Source: Clostridia bacterium | Lineage (GTDB): Bacteria; Bacillota; Peptococcia; Peptococcales; SKKY01 | DNA: 13,715 nucleotides | Assembly (NCBI GenBank): GCA_007123515.1 | Contig: SKKY01000002.1 | Coordinates: forward strand, 1-13,715 | Direction: 5' to 3' | In this document: one piece after another, positions 5,715 through 13,715 of the stretch | Numbering within the stretch: position 1 is the first letter of the stretch | Layout of the letters: each line of letters opens with the position of its first letter | The notes under the pieces: generated by a model | What the model saw: only the letters and a program-made list of their open reading frames with translations | Database searches by the model: none | Told to the model about the DNA's origin: nothing | Position numbers and translations under genes: made by a program

Positions 5715-6671
5715 TTAAATGATTCTAATTCCAAATTCCGGACAGGCCGGATGGCAGTATCCGCAAAGAAGACAACGGCTTTCATCGACGGTCACTATAT
5801 CGTTGGTAATCGTAATTGCATTATTCGGACAGGCTGTAATACATTTACCGCATTTTTTGCAAATATTCTGAAGGATGACCACTTTTTTTCCGGAAACACA
5901 CTCCGGAAGCATTGACTCTTTGATGGGCAGATCATTAAAATAGGTCAGATTGAGATGAAGCTCTTTTTCATTGATCATTCCAATTGATATCGAGTCCATT
6001 CCGTCAATGCCTCTGGCAAAGTCAAGGGCTTCCTGATAGCTGTGAAGAAGCGTTCCTCCTCCGAGAACCTTCATCGCATAAAGTCCTTTGTCATGCTTCT
6101 TACATAATCGGATGGCTTGTAGCATATCTTCTGTAGTTCCATTGATGATTCCTAATCCGGCTTTATTGATAATCGGATAGACAATATCGATTTCCGGGAC
6201 CAATGCTGCAGCTTTGACTACATCCACATTATGAGTCGAAATGCCTACCGCACGGATTAATCCTTTCTCTTTATAGTCTAAAAGACACTGCAAAGCACCA
6301 GATTTTTTTTCGAAAACGTCAGCTTCTGATTTGGCTGAATGAAGATGAAAAATATCAATATAGGAGCGGCCTAACGCTTTAAGGCAGTCTGTAACGGATT
6401 GTTCCATATCCTTATACTCACTGGCTAACGATTTTGATGCGATGATAACGTCTTCTTCTTTAATGCCTTGTAACGATTCTCTGATATGAGGATAGGTTCC
6501 GTAAAGTTCAGCGGTATCAATAAAGTTAATGCCTTTTTCGTAGGCTTTCTTTAACAACAAGCCTCCTTCTTTTGGGTTAAGATTTGCCTGAAGAGGTCCC
6601 ATTGATAACACTCCAAAACACAGCTCGGACACTTTTAAGCCGGTTGTCTTTCCTAATGGTACATATTTCAT
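5715..6671 (-). CDS. Aldo/keto reductase fused to a two-cluster 4Fe-4S ferredoxin domain
   Basis: This 318-residue cytosolic enzyme has residues 1 to about 245 as an aldo/keto reductase barrel. The catalytic set is visible as Asp52 and Tyr57 (FIDTAELYG), Lys80 and His111 (IFHLHS). Residues about 265-318 are a bacterial-type ferredoxin domain with two CxxCxxCxxxC(P) motifs: C271, C274, C277, C281 and C300, C303, C306, C310. Fusions of this kind are common in anaerobes and are thought to pass electrons between NAD(P)H and iron-sulfur carriers; the substrate is unknown. The start is ATG with GGAGG eight bases upstream. It is divergent from purL, with 143 bases between. Confidence 0.9.
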   Translation of the reverse strand: MKYVPLGKTTGLKVSELCFGVLSMGPLQANLNPKEGGLLLKKAYEKGINFIDTAELYGTYPHIRESLQGIKEEDVIIASKSLASEYKDMEQSVTDCLKALGRSYIDIFHLHSAKSEADVFEKKSGALQCLLDYKEKGLIRAVGISTHNVDVVKAAALVPEIDIVYPIINKAGLGIINGTTEDMLQAIRLCKKHDKGLYAMKVLGGGTLLHSYQEALDFARGIDGMDSISIGMINEKELHLNLTYFNDLPIKESMLPECVSGKKVVILQNICKKCGKCITACPNNAITITNDIVTVDESRCLLCGYCHPACPEFGIRII

Positions 6672-6709
6672 AAAAACGCCTCCACTTTGAGAAAATAGTA
6701 AGATAATGG

Positions 6710-6738
6710 ATTATAATAATCTGCAATAATATGGTAAA
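6710..6738 (-). promoter_or_regulatory. Sigma-A promoter of the aldo/keto reductase gene
   Basis: On the minus strand, TTTACC (6738-6733), 17 bases, TATAAT (6715-6710). The -10 box is a perfect match, the spacing is optimal, and the leader is about 30 bases. Confidence 0.6.
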
Positions 6739-6765
6739 ATCTAATATAAATTATTCTACAGGTTT

Positions 6766-6792
6766 TTGTTAAATATTTAAAGTTATTATAAC
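6766..6792 (+). promoter_or_regulatory. Possible promoter of purL
   Basis: TTGTTA (6766-6771) and TATAAC (6787-6792) are separated by a short 15-base spacer; shifting the -35 by one base gives TTTGTT with 16. No purine riboswitch or clear PurR-type box was seen in this 143-base divergent region. Confidence 0.35.
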
Positions 6793-6814
6793 TATATAAA
6801 TTAGGAGTGATTAT

Positions 6815-9800
6815 GTGTCAGAGGTAAGAAGGGTTTTTGTTGAAAAAAAGGAAGGATTTGATGTAGCTGCTACTAGTCTGTTACAGGATCTCAGAGAGAA
6901 TTTGCTGCTTGATCAGCTAAGCGGACTTCGGCTGATTAACCGCTATGATATCTCCGGAGTTAGTGACGTAGAATATCAACAGGCGGTAAGCGCCGTCTTT
7001 TCGGAACCTAATGTCGACTATGTATATCATGAAATGATTCCGACACATGAGGGAGCCCATGAATTTGCAGTAGCGTATCTTCCTGGTCAATATGATCAAA
7101 GAAGTGACTCTGCAGCACAATGCATTCAGATTTTTACACAAAAAGAAAAACCGGAAGTGCTGCATGCCACAGTCTATATCTTATATGGTTCTTTGTCACC
7201 GCAGGAGATACAAAAAATAAAAGAGTATGTAATCAATCCGGTTGATTCTCATGAAGTAACTCTCGATAAGCCACTTACGCTTGAGCAACAAAGTGAAACA
7301 CCTGCCGATGTGGCGATTATTAAAGGATTTATTGAAATGTCAGAACAAGAACTTGCCAGTTATGCAGAAGAGACCGGCTTTGCCATGAACATAGAAGATG
7401 TTCTTTTTTGTCAGGAATATTTTAAAAATAAAGAAAAAAGAAATCCTACGATTACAGAACTAAAATTAATCGATACGTATTGGTCGGATCACTGCCGGCA
7501 TACCACTTTTTTGACAGAGATTGAAGAAGTGTCAATTGAAGATGGTCCGTTTGCAGCCATTATCAAAGAGGCTCATCAGGTTTATCTTGATCAGCGGGAC
7601 TATGTGTACGGAAAAGATAAAAAAGATCTTTGTCTAATGGACTTGGCTGTAATCGGGATGAAAGAGTTGCGTAAAAAAGGAAAACTTGAAGATCTTGATG
7701 CCTCAGAAGAAGTCAATGCCTGTAGTATTACGATTCAGGTAGATGTCGATGGACAGATGCAGGAATACCTGTTGATGTTTAAAAACGAAACACATAATCA
7801 CCCAACAGAAATCGAACCATTTGGCGGAGCGGCTACCTGTTTGGGAGGAGCCATCAGAGACCCTCTATCCGGCAGAAGTTACGTGTATCAGGCTATGCGA
7901 GTTACAGGAGCGGCTGACCCACGCAAGCCGGTTTCTGAGACATTGGCCGGAAAACTTCCGCAACGAAAAATTACTACAGAAGCAGCGCATGGTTATAGTT
8001 CTTATGGTAACCAGATTGGTCTTGCTACAGGACAAGTAGCTGAAGTTTATGATGAAGATTTTGTGGCTAAAAGAATGGAAGTCGGCGCAGTAATTGCTGC
8101 TGCCCCAAAAGAAAATGTAGTCAGAGAAAAACCAGAACCGGGTGATCTAATTATTTTAGTCGGAGGCAGAACCGGAAGAGATGGTTGTGGAGGAGCGACA
8201 GGATCTTCTAAAGAACATGATGAAGAGTCGATCTTTAGCTGCGGAGCAGAAGTGCAAAAAGGAAATCCTCCAACAGAAAGAAAAATTCAAAGACTGTTTA
8301 GAGATCCCTTAGTCAGCAAAATGATCAAAAGGTGCAATGATTTTGGAGCTGGAGGCGTATCCGTAGCAATCGGAGAGTTAACAGACAGTCTGGAAGTTGA
8401 TCTTGATTGCATTCCTAAGAAGTATGAGGGACTTGATGGTACTGAACTTGCGATTTCAGAGTCTCAGGAGAGAATGGCTGTTGTGGTTGATCAAAAAGAC
8501 GCAGAGCAATTTATTGCTCTTGCCGAAAAAGAAAATGTAGAAGCCACAGTGGTTGCTGTGGTTACCGATAATCATCGCCTGATTATGCGTTGGAGAGGTA
8601 AAAAAATTGTAGATCTTGATAGGGCATTTCTTGATACGAATGGCATTAAACAAAAAACCAAGGTCTTAGTGACAACCGTAAACGACAAAGAAAACTATTT
8701 CACCAAGATCCCTGATGCGATAAATCATGCGAAAAATTTTACGGAAGCCTGGATGGAAAACCTTAAAGATCTTAACGTTGCCAGTCAAAAGGGTCTTACA
8801 GAAATGTTTGATTCGACAATAGGAGCCGGTACAGTCCTGATGCCACTTGGAGGAAAAACACAGATGACCCCAGCGGAAGCCATGGTCTGTAAAATTCCTT
8901 TGCTTGAAGGGCAGACAAAAACCGCTTCTATTATGAGCTACGGGTATCATCCTGCGATAGGAAAATGGAGTCCTTTTCATGGAGCCCTTTATGCTGTGCT
9001 TGAATCAGTAGCGAAAATAGTGGCTTGTGGAGGAGGCTATAAAACGATACGCCTGAGTTTGCAGGAATATTTTGAAAAGCTTGGTGATCTCCCTGAAAAA
9101 TGGGGCAAACCTTACGCAGCGATTTTAGGAGCTAATTATCTGATGCATCAGCTTGAAATTCCGGCCATCGGTGGTAAAGACAGCATGTCTGGTTCTTTTA
9201 AAGATCTGCATGTTCCGCCGACGCTTGTTTCATTTGCAGTCAGTACGCTGCATTCTGATCAGGTTGTCTCTCCTGAATTTAAAAGAGCCGGCAATAAAGT
9301 TGTCTGTTTGCCGCTACAAAGAGACAAGCAGGAAATTCCGGATATTGAGCAATTAAAGAAAAATTATGAGTTTGTCAATCAGCGCATGGCAGAGGGCCGA
9401 ATTTTATCCTGTCAAAGTATAAGACATGGGGGAATCGCAGCTGCAATATCAAAAATGTGCTTTGGAAACGAAATCGGAATGAAATTTATCGGTGGAATTT
9501 CTCATGAGACCCTGTTTTTGCCAGATTACGGATCTTTGATTATTGAAATAGAAGAAAAAGATCTAAATCGGGAATTTTTTGGAGAGCTTGATTATGTGGT
9601 GCTCGGTCAAACATCCGATCTTCCTGTGATTATCTTAAACGGTGAAGAAATCAGTCTTTCAGATGCAAAAAAAGCCTGGGAAGAGCCTCTAGAAAAAATA
9701 TTTCCTGTTCAGAAAAAAACAGATGGTCCATTAAAAAAAGTGTTTTATGACAAAGGGCCGGTCATCTCTAGGTCAGTGGCTATTGCCAGACCAAAAGTTA

Positions 9801-10585
9801 TGATTCCTGTTTTCCCGGGCACTAATTGTGAATATGATACAGCAAAAGCCTTTAATGAAGCCGGAGGGCAGGCTGAAATGATGATTTTTAGAAATCTAAA
9901 ACCTCAGGATATTGAAGAATCGGTAAATCAGATGGCTAAACTGATTAATGAGTCTCAAATCATTGCACTGCCGGGTGGCTTTAGTGCAGGGGATGAGCCG
10001 GATGGGTCCGGAAAATTTATTGCCACTGTTTTCAGAAACCCGAAAATTAAAGAGGCAGTGATGGAGCTGCTTACTAAGCGTGACGGACTGATCCTTGGAA
10101 TCTGTAATGGCTTTCAAGCCTTAATCAAACTAGGGTTGGTTCCTTACGGCGAAATACGGGATATTCAAGAAGATTCGCCAACGCTTACCTTTAATAGTAT
10201 CGGAAGGCATATCTCATGCTTGTCAAATACGAAGGTTGTGTCTAATCTTTCTCCCTGGCTTAACGGATACCAGCCCGGGGATGTGGCAACGGTTGCTTTT
10301 TCTCATGGAGAAGGACGCTTTAGTGCCGGAACAAAAGAAATTGATATGATGATCGCTAACGGTCAGATTGCCAGTCAGTATGTTGATGAAAAAGGTCATC
10401 CAACCTATGATATAGCCTGGAATCCTAACGGATCAGTGCTTGCCGTTGAGGGCATCACAAGTCCTGATGGCAGAATCTTAGGAAAAATGGGTCACAATGA
10501 AAGAATGCAGGATCAGGTGGCTATTAATGTACCGGGGCACAGGGATTTGAGAATATTTAAAGCAGGCATTAACTATTATAAGTAA
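6815..10585 (+). CDS. purL: Phosphoribosylformylglycinamidine synthase, single-chain form
   Basis: This enzyme carries out the fourth step of de novo purine synthesis: FGAR plus glutamine and ATP give FGAM. The 1256 residues include an N-terminal PurS-like part, then YWSDHCRHTTF (222-232), the ATP-site block FKNETHNHPTEIEPFGGAA (from 322), two synthetase repeats, and a glutaminase domain from about 990 (FPGTNCEYDTA, GGFSAGDEPDGSG). The glutaminase nucleophile is Cys1097 in LGICNGFQ, with His1227 and Glu1229 in GHNER completing the triad. The protein is full length and appears active, and it replaces the separate PurL/PurQ/PurS proteins of bacilli. The start is GTG at 6815, seven bases after AGGAG; an ATG at 6813 overlaps it out of frame and stops after four codons. 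No other pur gene is in the window; the next gene follows after 23 bases. Confidence 0.96.
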   Translation: MSEVRRVFVEKKEGFDVAATSLLQDLRENLLLDQLSGLRLINRYDISGVSDVEYQQAVSAVFSEPNVDYVYHEMIPTHEGAHEFAVAYLPGQYDQRSDSAAQCIQIFTQKEKPEVLHATVYILYGSLSPQEIQKIKEYVINPVDSHEVTLDKPLTLEQQSETPADVAIIKGFIEMSEQELASYAEETGFAMNIEDVLFCQEYFKNKEKRNPTITELKLIDTYWSDHCRHTTFLTEIEEVSIEDGPFAAIIKEAHQVYLDQRDYVYGKDKKDLCLMDLAVIGMKELRKKGKLEDLDASEEVNACSITIQVDVDGQMQEYLLMFKNETHNHPTEIEPFGGAATCLGGAIRDPLSGRSYVYQAMRVTGAADPRKPVSETLAGKLPQRKITTEAAHGYSSYGNQIGLATGQVAEVYDEDFVAKRMEVGAVIAAAPKENVVREKPEPGDLIILVGGRTGRDGCGGATGSSKEHDEESIFSCGAEVQKGNPPTERKIQRLFRDPLVSKMIKRCNDFGAGGVSVAIGELTDSLEVDLDCIPKKYEGLDGTELAISESQERMAVVVDQKDAEQFIALAEKENVEATVVAVVTDNHRLIMRWRGKKIVDLDRAFLDTNGIKQKTKVLVTTVNDKENYFTKIPDAINHAKNFTEAWMENLKDLNVASQKGLTEMFDSTIGAGTVLMPLGGKTQMTPAEAMVCKIPLLEGQTKTASIMSYGYHPAIGKWSPFHGALYAVLESVAKIVACGGGYKTIRLSLQEYFEKLGDLPEKWGKPYAAILGANYLMHQLEIPAIGGKDSMSGSFKDLHVPPTLVSFAVSTLHSDQVVSPEFKRAGNKVVCLPLQRDKQEIPDIEQLKKNYEFVNQRMAEGRILSCQSIRHGGIAAAISKMCFGNEIGMKFIGGISHETLFLPDYGSLIIEIEEKDLNREFFGELDYVVLGQTSDLPVIILNGEEISLSDAKKAWEEPLEKIFPVQKKTDGPLKKVFYDKGPVISRSVAIARPKVMIPVFPGTNCEYDTAKAFNEAGGQAEMMIFRNLKPQDIEESVNQMAKLINESQIIALPGGFSAGDEPDGSGKFIATVFRNPKIKEAVMELLTKRDGLILGICNGFQALIKLGLVPYGEIRDIQEDSPTLTFNSIGRHISCLSNTKVVSNLSPWLNGYQPGDVATVAFSHGEGRFSAGTKEIDMMIANGQIASQYVDEKGHPTYDIAWNPNGSVLAVEGITSPDGRILGKMGHNERMQDQVAINVPGHRDLRIFKAGINYYK

Positions 10586-10608
10586 AATGATAAAGAAGGC
10601 TGGATGTA

Positions 10609-11538
10609 ATGAAAACAGAGAAAACAGTTACTGATTTTCAAAATCAGAATGGGATAGACTCAAAAGCGATACCCTTACTTTTAGTGGCGGTTGCTGCTAT
10701 TTTATGGAGCACTGGAGGATTGCTTATCAAGTATGTGGCATGGCATCCATTAGCGGTCTCCGGAATGAGAAGTGGCATTGCCTGTCTGGTTCTTATTGCA
10801 TTCTGGCAAGTTAAAACCCGGACATTGCTGCCTGGTCTTGATAAATTCAGATTTCTGGCAGGTATTAACTATGCCTGTTTAGTTACCTTTTTTGTTGTAG
10901 CCAATAAATTAACCACGTCGGCTAATGCTATATTGCTTCAATTTACGGCACCGGCCTGGATTTTACTCTTTTCAGTTTGGTTTTTTAAAGAGACCTTTGC
11001 AAAAAAAGATTATGCTGTCGTTATGGTTGTTTTCTTGGGGATGGCTCTTTTCTTTATTGGAGATATCAATGGAGGGAATATGCTGGGAAACTTTTTTGGT
11101 GTCCTAAGTGGAATTAATATGGCATTAATGATTATCTCTCTTAAAAGAATTAAGAACGGATCCCCCCTGGAGATCGTTATCTGGGGCAATTTCTTTGCTT
11201 TTTTAATAGCGACCCCTTTTTATGGCAGCATGATTATGACGAAAGAGAGTCTGATTGGAATCAGCTTCTTAGGCATTTTCCAGGTAGGGATTGCTTATAT
11301 TTTCTTTACAACCGGAATACAAAGAGTATCGACACTGGAAGGAATTTTGATTCCGGTTTTGGAACCACTGCTTAATCCGGTTTGGGTATTAATCGGAACC
11401 GGTGAGATACCGACACTGTCGGCTATTGTCGGAGGGGTTATTGTGATCTCTGCAGTTGTCTATAAAAGTGTAAGTGACTACTATGATTCAAAAAAGAAAA
11501 TAATACCCATTACTGGCGCAGAGAGAGCCACTGTCTAA
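10609..11538 (+). CDS. EamA/DMT-superfamily transporter
   Basis: This 309-residue integral membrane protein has two EamA repeats (about residues 21-150 and 158-290), giving an expected ten membrane helices. The first repeat begins LLLVAVAAILWSTGGLLIK, a typical opening of the family, and a Pro/Gly-rich FTAPAWILLF segment follows in the helix-4 region. The C-terminus is short, charged and cytosolic. Members export or take up metabolites such as amino acids, nucleosides or drugs; the substrate cannot be read from sequence. It follows purL by 23 bases with GAAGG nine bases before the ATG and no terminator between them, so it is probably co-transcribed with purL. Whether it handles a purine-related compound is speculation. 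Confidence 0.9.
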   Translation: MKTEKTVTDFQNQNGIDSKAIPLLLVAVAAILWSTGGLLIKYVAWHPLAVSGMRSGIACLVLIAFWQVKTRTLLPGLDKFRFLAGINYACLVTFFVVANKLTTSANAILLQFTAPAWILLFSVWFFKETFAKKDYAVVMVVFLGMALFFIGDINGGNMLGNFFGVLSGINMALMIISLKRIKNGSPLEIVIWGNFFAFLIATPFYGSMIMTKESLIGISFLGIFQVGIAYIFFTTGIQRVSTLEGILIPVLEPLLNPVWVLIGTGEIPTLSAIVGGVIVISAVVYKSVSDYYDSKKKIIPITGAERATV

Positions 11539-11554
11539 ACAGACGGTGGTTTTT
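11528..11554 (+). terminator. Terminator overlapping the end of the EamA gene
   Basis: CCACTGTCT (11528-11536), loop AAAC, AGACGGTGG (11541-11549) and then five T. The left arm encodes the last residues of the transporter and includes the first base of its stop codon. It separates purL-eamA from the ABC transporter operon. Confidence 0.8.
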
Positions 11555-11557
11555 AAT

Positions 11558-11586
11558 TTGCCAGAACAGACAACTTGTGATAATAT
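11558..11586 (+). promoter_or_regulatory. Promoter of the amino acid ABC transporter operon
   Basis: TTGCCA (11558-11563), 17 bases, TAATAT (11581-11586). An overlapping TGTGATAAT also resembles an extended -10 box. It lies between the upstream terminator and the binding-protein gene, with a leader of about 40 bases. Confidence 0.5.
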
Positions 11587-11630
11587 ATGAAATGTCAGTT
11601 AGTGCGATAAAATTTGAAAGGAGCATGATT

Positions 11631-12440
11631 ATGAAAAACAAAAAGAAAGTAAGCTTATTTCTGGTTGTTGTTTTTTCACTCTCATTAGGTATATTTGCAG
11701 GGTGTGGAAACGGTGACCAGCCTGGAGAAGAACGTAACAGTCTAGAACGAGTTCTTGATGCCGGAGAATTAACGGTAGTCGGGAGCGGGGGATACCCGCC
11801 CTTTAATTTTTATGAGGGCGACGACGTTGTAGGATTTGATGTAGATACAGGTGCAGCCATTGCCGAGCGTTTAGGGGTTGAACTTAATTATGTGACCTCT
11901 GACTGGGATGGTTTAATTGAAGGTCTGCGTGCCGGCAGATATGATGGTATTCTAGGTAGTATGGCTATCACACCGGATAGACAGGAAGTGGTGAACTTTA
12001 CCGTTCCTTACTATTTCTCAGGTGCACAACTTGTAGTTAGAGAAGATTCTGGGATTACTGATACAGATCAAATGGATGGATTATTAATTGGTGTCGCTAC
12101 CGGTACAACATTTGCTGATGATGCAGAAGAACTCGGCGCAGAAGTACGCTACTATCAAGACGATAACCAGACATTGATGGAGTTACTTAATGGCAGAATT
12201 GATGGAGTGATTACCGATCGTTTAGTTGCTATCGGCGGAATGGGACAGATTGCCGGTGGAGATGAATTAATGCTTGCAGGTGATTTATTAAGAACCGAGG
12301 AAATGGGAATCGCTGTTAATAAAGATGATGTTGAACTTCTTGAAGAATTAAATAGAATTCTTGATGAATTACATGCCGATGGAACGCTGACTTCGATTAG
12401 CGAAAGATGGCATGACGGAGAAGATATCACAGCAGAATAA
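11631..12440 (+). CDS. Polar amino acid ABC transporter, substrate-binding lipoprotein
   Basis: This 269-residue lipoprotein has a lysine-rich start (MKNKKK), a hydrophobic stretch and the lipobox FAGC with lipidated Cys25, so it is tethered outside the membrane. The family 3 solute-binding fold is clear: LDAGELTVV, YPPFNF (55-60), GFDVD (68-72), the ITPDR motif whose Arg117 normally grips the substrate carboxylate, ATGTT (156-160) and ITD196. The mature protein is strongly acidic. The ligand is a polar amino acid or close analogue; which one cannot be told. An open frame extends back to 11577, but that start lies in the promoter, and AAAGGAG seven bases before 11631 fixes the start. Permease and ATPase follow in the same direction after a terminator. 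Confidence 0.93.
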   Translation: MKNKKKVSLFLVVVFSLSLGIFAGCGNGDQPGEERNSLERVLDAGELTVVGSGGYPPFNFYEGDDVVGFDVDTGAAIAERLGVELNYVTSDWDGLIEGLRAGRYDGILGSMAITPDRQEVVNFTVPYYFSGAQLVVREDSGITDTDQMDGLLIGVATGTTFADDAEELGAEVRYYQDDNQTLMELLNGRIDGVITDRLVAIGGMGQIAGGDELMLAGDLLRTEEMGIAVNKDDVELLEELNRILDELHADGTLTSISERWHDGEDITAE

Positions 12441-12446
12441 CAACTT

Positions 12447-12487
12447 AGCGGCTCTCTTCTCAAGTAGGGAGTCGCTTTATTTTTTTG
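12447..12487 (+). terminator. Intra-operon terminator/attenuator
   Basis: AGCGGCTCTC (12447-12456), 10-base loop, GGGAGTCGCT (12467-12476), with ten pairs including two wobbles, followed by TTATTTTTTT. It lies between the binding-protein and permease genes. Partial readthrough would give far more binding protein than membrane components, a common arrangement in such operons. No separate promoter is evident before the permease. Confidence 0.8.
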
Positions 12488-12536
12488 TAAAAGCCAACCA
12501 CATGACATAAAAAAATAAACGCAGGATGTGACAACT

Positions 12537-13322
12537 ATGGATGCAATTAAAAAGAATCAAAACTGGATAGAAAAAAATAGAGTGAAACTTATTAGAATAG
12601 CCATCACTTTTACTTTTTTTCTTGCTATTTATTTTATTTGGCAGAACATAAAACATAATTTTCCGTGGGATTTTTCAGTTCTTCCTGAATATTTCCCCTT
12701 GTTTTGGGCAGGAGCAGTAGCCACTCTGCAAATTACCACGCTGGGGATTCTACTGGGGTTGGTTTTAGGTATTGTAATCGGATTAATGAGAACATCAAAT
12801 ATTTGGGTGCTTGACTCACTTTCTCGCTTATATATATTTCTAATCAGAGGGACTCCACTTCTTCTGCAATTGTTTATCATTTATTATGGTTTATCTTCAG
12901 TGGTCAGAATACCTGGTTATCCAGCTGCTATTATTGCACTTGGAATTCATAATGCAGCCTATATCGCAGAGATTTTTAGAGGAGCCATTACTTCGGTGGA
13001 CAGAGGACAACGGGAAGCTGCCTTATCAATCGGAATGACATCCTGGCAGTCTATGAAAAGAATTATTCTGCCGCAGGCCTTTAAGCGTGCAGTGCCTCCA
13101 TTGGGGAATCAATTCATTATTGCCTTAAAAGACTCCTCCCTAGCCAGTACGATTGCCGTAAGTGAGTTAATACTTAGAAGCAGACAGCTTGCCTCGTCGA
13201 ACTTTATGATGATGGAGATGCTTGTGGTAGCCGGGATCTACTATTTATTTTTAACAAGCTTTTTCTCAATTATCGTAGCGAAAATAGAAAAAAGACTGGG
13301 TGTTAGTGATCACAGAGTATAG
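12537..13322 (+). CDS. Polar amino acid ABC transporter, permease (HisM/GlnP family)
   Basis: This 261-residue inner-membrane protein has one N-terminal helix (about 19-37) and then the five-helix HisM-type core from about residue 55. The conserved FLIRGTPLLLQ segment is at 102-111. The cytosolic EAA loop that docks on the ATPase is REAALSIGMTSWQSMKRIILPQ (159-180), with Gly166 conserved. A GTG at 12528 is in frame, but ATG at 12537 is preferred because AGGATGTG ends six bases upstream. The permease stop overlaps the ribosome site of the ATPase gene. It works with the lipoprotein before it and the ATPase after it, presumably as a homodimer because no second permease is visible. Confidence 0.93.
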   Translation: MDAIKKNQNWIEKNRVKLIRIAITFTFFLAIYFIWQNIKHNFPWDFSVLPEYFPLFWAGAVATLQITTLGILLGLVLGIVIGLMRTSNIWVLDSLSRLYIFLIRGTPLLLQLFIIYYGLSSVVRIPGYPAAIIALGIHNAAYIAEIFRGAITSVDRGQREAALSIGMTSWQSMKRIILPQAFKRAVPPLGNQFIIALKDSSLASTIAVSELILRSRQLASSNFMMMEMLVVAGIYYLFLTSFFSIIVAKIEKRLGVSDHRV

Positions 13323-13335
13323 GGGGTAAGCATAA

Positions 13336-13715
13336 ATGATTGAAATTAAAGGGTTGCATAAATGGTATGGAAAAGTAAAAGTATTAAAGGGCATCGATCT
13401 AAAGGTAGAGGACAGTGAAGTTGTGGTTATTATTGGAGCTAGTGGTTCTGGTAAAAGTACGATGCTTCGTTGCGTAAACTTTCTTGAAAAACCGCAAAAA
13501 GGAACCATCAGCATAGAAGGCAAAGTTATTGATGCTAAATCGAAAAATCTCCATTTAATCAGACAAGAAGTAGGGATGGTCTTTCAGCATTTTAATTTAT
13601 TTCCTCACATGACGGTCATAGGAAATGTAACAGAAGGCTTAATCCAAGTTAAAAAATATAGTTATGAAGAAGCAGAACAAGAAGCCATGAAGGTGCTTGA
13701 AAAAGTAGGACTTTC
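13336..13715 (+). CDS. Polar amino acid ABC transporter, ATP-binding protein (partial, cut by window end)
   Basis: The first 126 residues of a GlnQ/HisP-type ATPase are present: MIEIKGLHKWYG, Walker A GASGSGKST (34-42), and the Q-loop MVFQHFNLFPHMTV with Gln84. The signature motif and Walker B lie beyond the window. The start is ATG with AGGGGG eight bases upstream, 13 bases after the permease stop. It energises uptake by the preceding permease and binding protein. The gene is not broken; it simply runs off the end. Confidence 0.95.
   Translation, partial: MIEIKGLHKWYGKVKVLKGIDLKVEDSEVVVIIGASGSGKSTMLRCVNFLEKPQKGTISIEGKVIDAKSKNLHLIRQEVGMVFQHFNLFPHMTVIGNVTEGLIQVKKYSYEEAEQEAMKVLEKVGL

Noticed and set aside
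6672..6814. Purine riboswitch or PurR box before purL
   Set aside because: The conserved loop and junction sequences of the purine riboswitch and a stable aptamer stem were not seen; the region is simply AT-rich promoter DNA.
8666..8980. Minus-strand open frame of 104 codons within purL
   Set aside because: It is a shadow of the strongly conserved purL reading frame, with no start signals or family resemblance.
1..13715. Mobile elements, CRISPR arrays, tRNA or rRNA genes
   Set aside because: No transposase, integrase, repeat array or structured RNA gene could be recognised; gene content and base composition look uniform and chromosomal.

Overview
The window is AT-rich, has mostly strong GGAGG-type ribosome binding sites, TTG and GTG starts, compact Rho-independent terminators and lipoproteins with a classic lipobox. 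Together with a long single-chain PurL and an aldo/keto reductase carrying two 4Fe-4S motifs, this suggests a low-GC Firmicute, probably an anaerobic member of the Clostridia/Eubacteriales. I cannot name the species. No RNA gene, insertion sequence, CRISPR array or phage gene is visible.

Left part (1-2131): a SpoIIE/PP2C-type serine phosphatase with a receiver-like domain and a PAS domain (67-1515) faces a small stand-alone PAS protein on the minus strand (1523-2041, TTG start). The PAS gene has a textbook general-stress sigma-B promoter (GTTTAA-N13-GGGTAT). Its best terminator lies inside the 3' end of the phosphatase gene, so the two transcripts should overlap in antisense. PP2C phosphatases of this type control sigma-B by partner switching, so a regulator and a likely target of the same regulon may be side by side.

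Middle (2132-5712): a succinate-semialdehyde-type dehydrogenase is followed one base later by a gamma-glutamylcyclotransferase-fold protein. A strong bidirectional terminator separates this pair from a minus-strand DUF427 gene (start corrected to 4278). Divergent from that is an exported lipoprotein of the PQQ-type sugar dehydrogenase family (start corrected to 4406), preceded by a second sigma-B-like promoter (GTTTGT-N14-GGGTAA). A second bidirectional terminator ends it.

Right part (5715-13715): a minus-strand aldo/keto reductase-ferredoxin fusion diverges from purL (formylglycinamidine synthase, 1256 residues, GTG start). purL is followed after 23 bases by an EamA-family transporter and a terminator. 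Last comes a polar amino acid ABC transporter operon in the order binding lipoprotein, terminator/attenuator, permease, ATPase (cut by the window edge).

The most notable signal is the pair of sigma-B-type promoters close to a PP2C phosphatase, which suggests a local general-stress module with a PAS protein and an envelope lipoprotein among its outputs.
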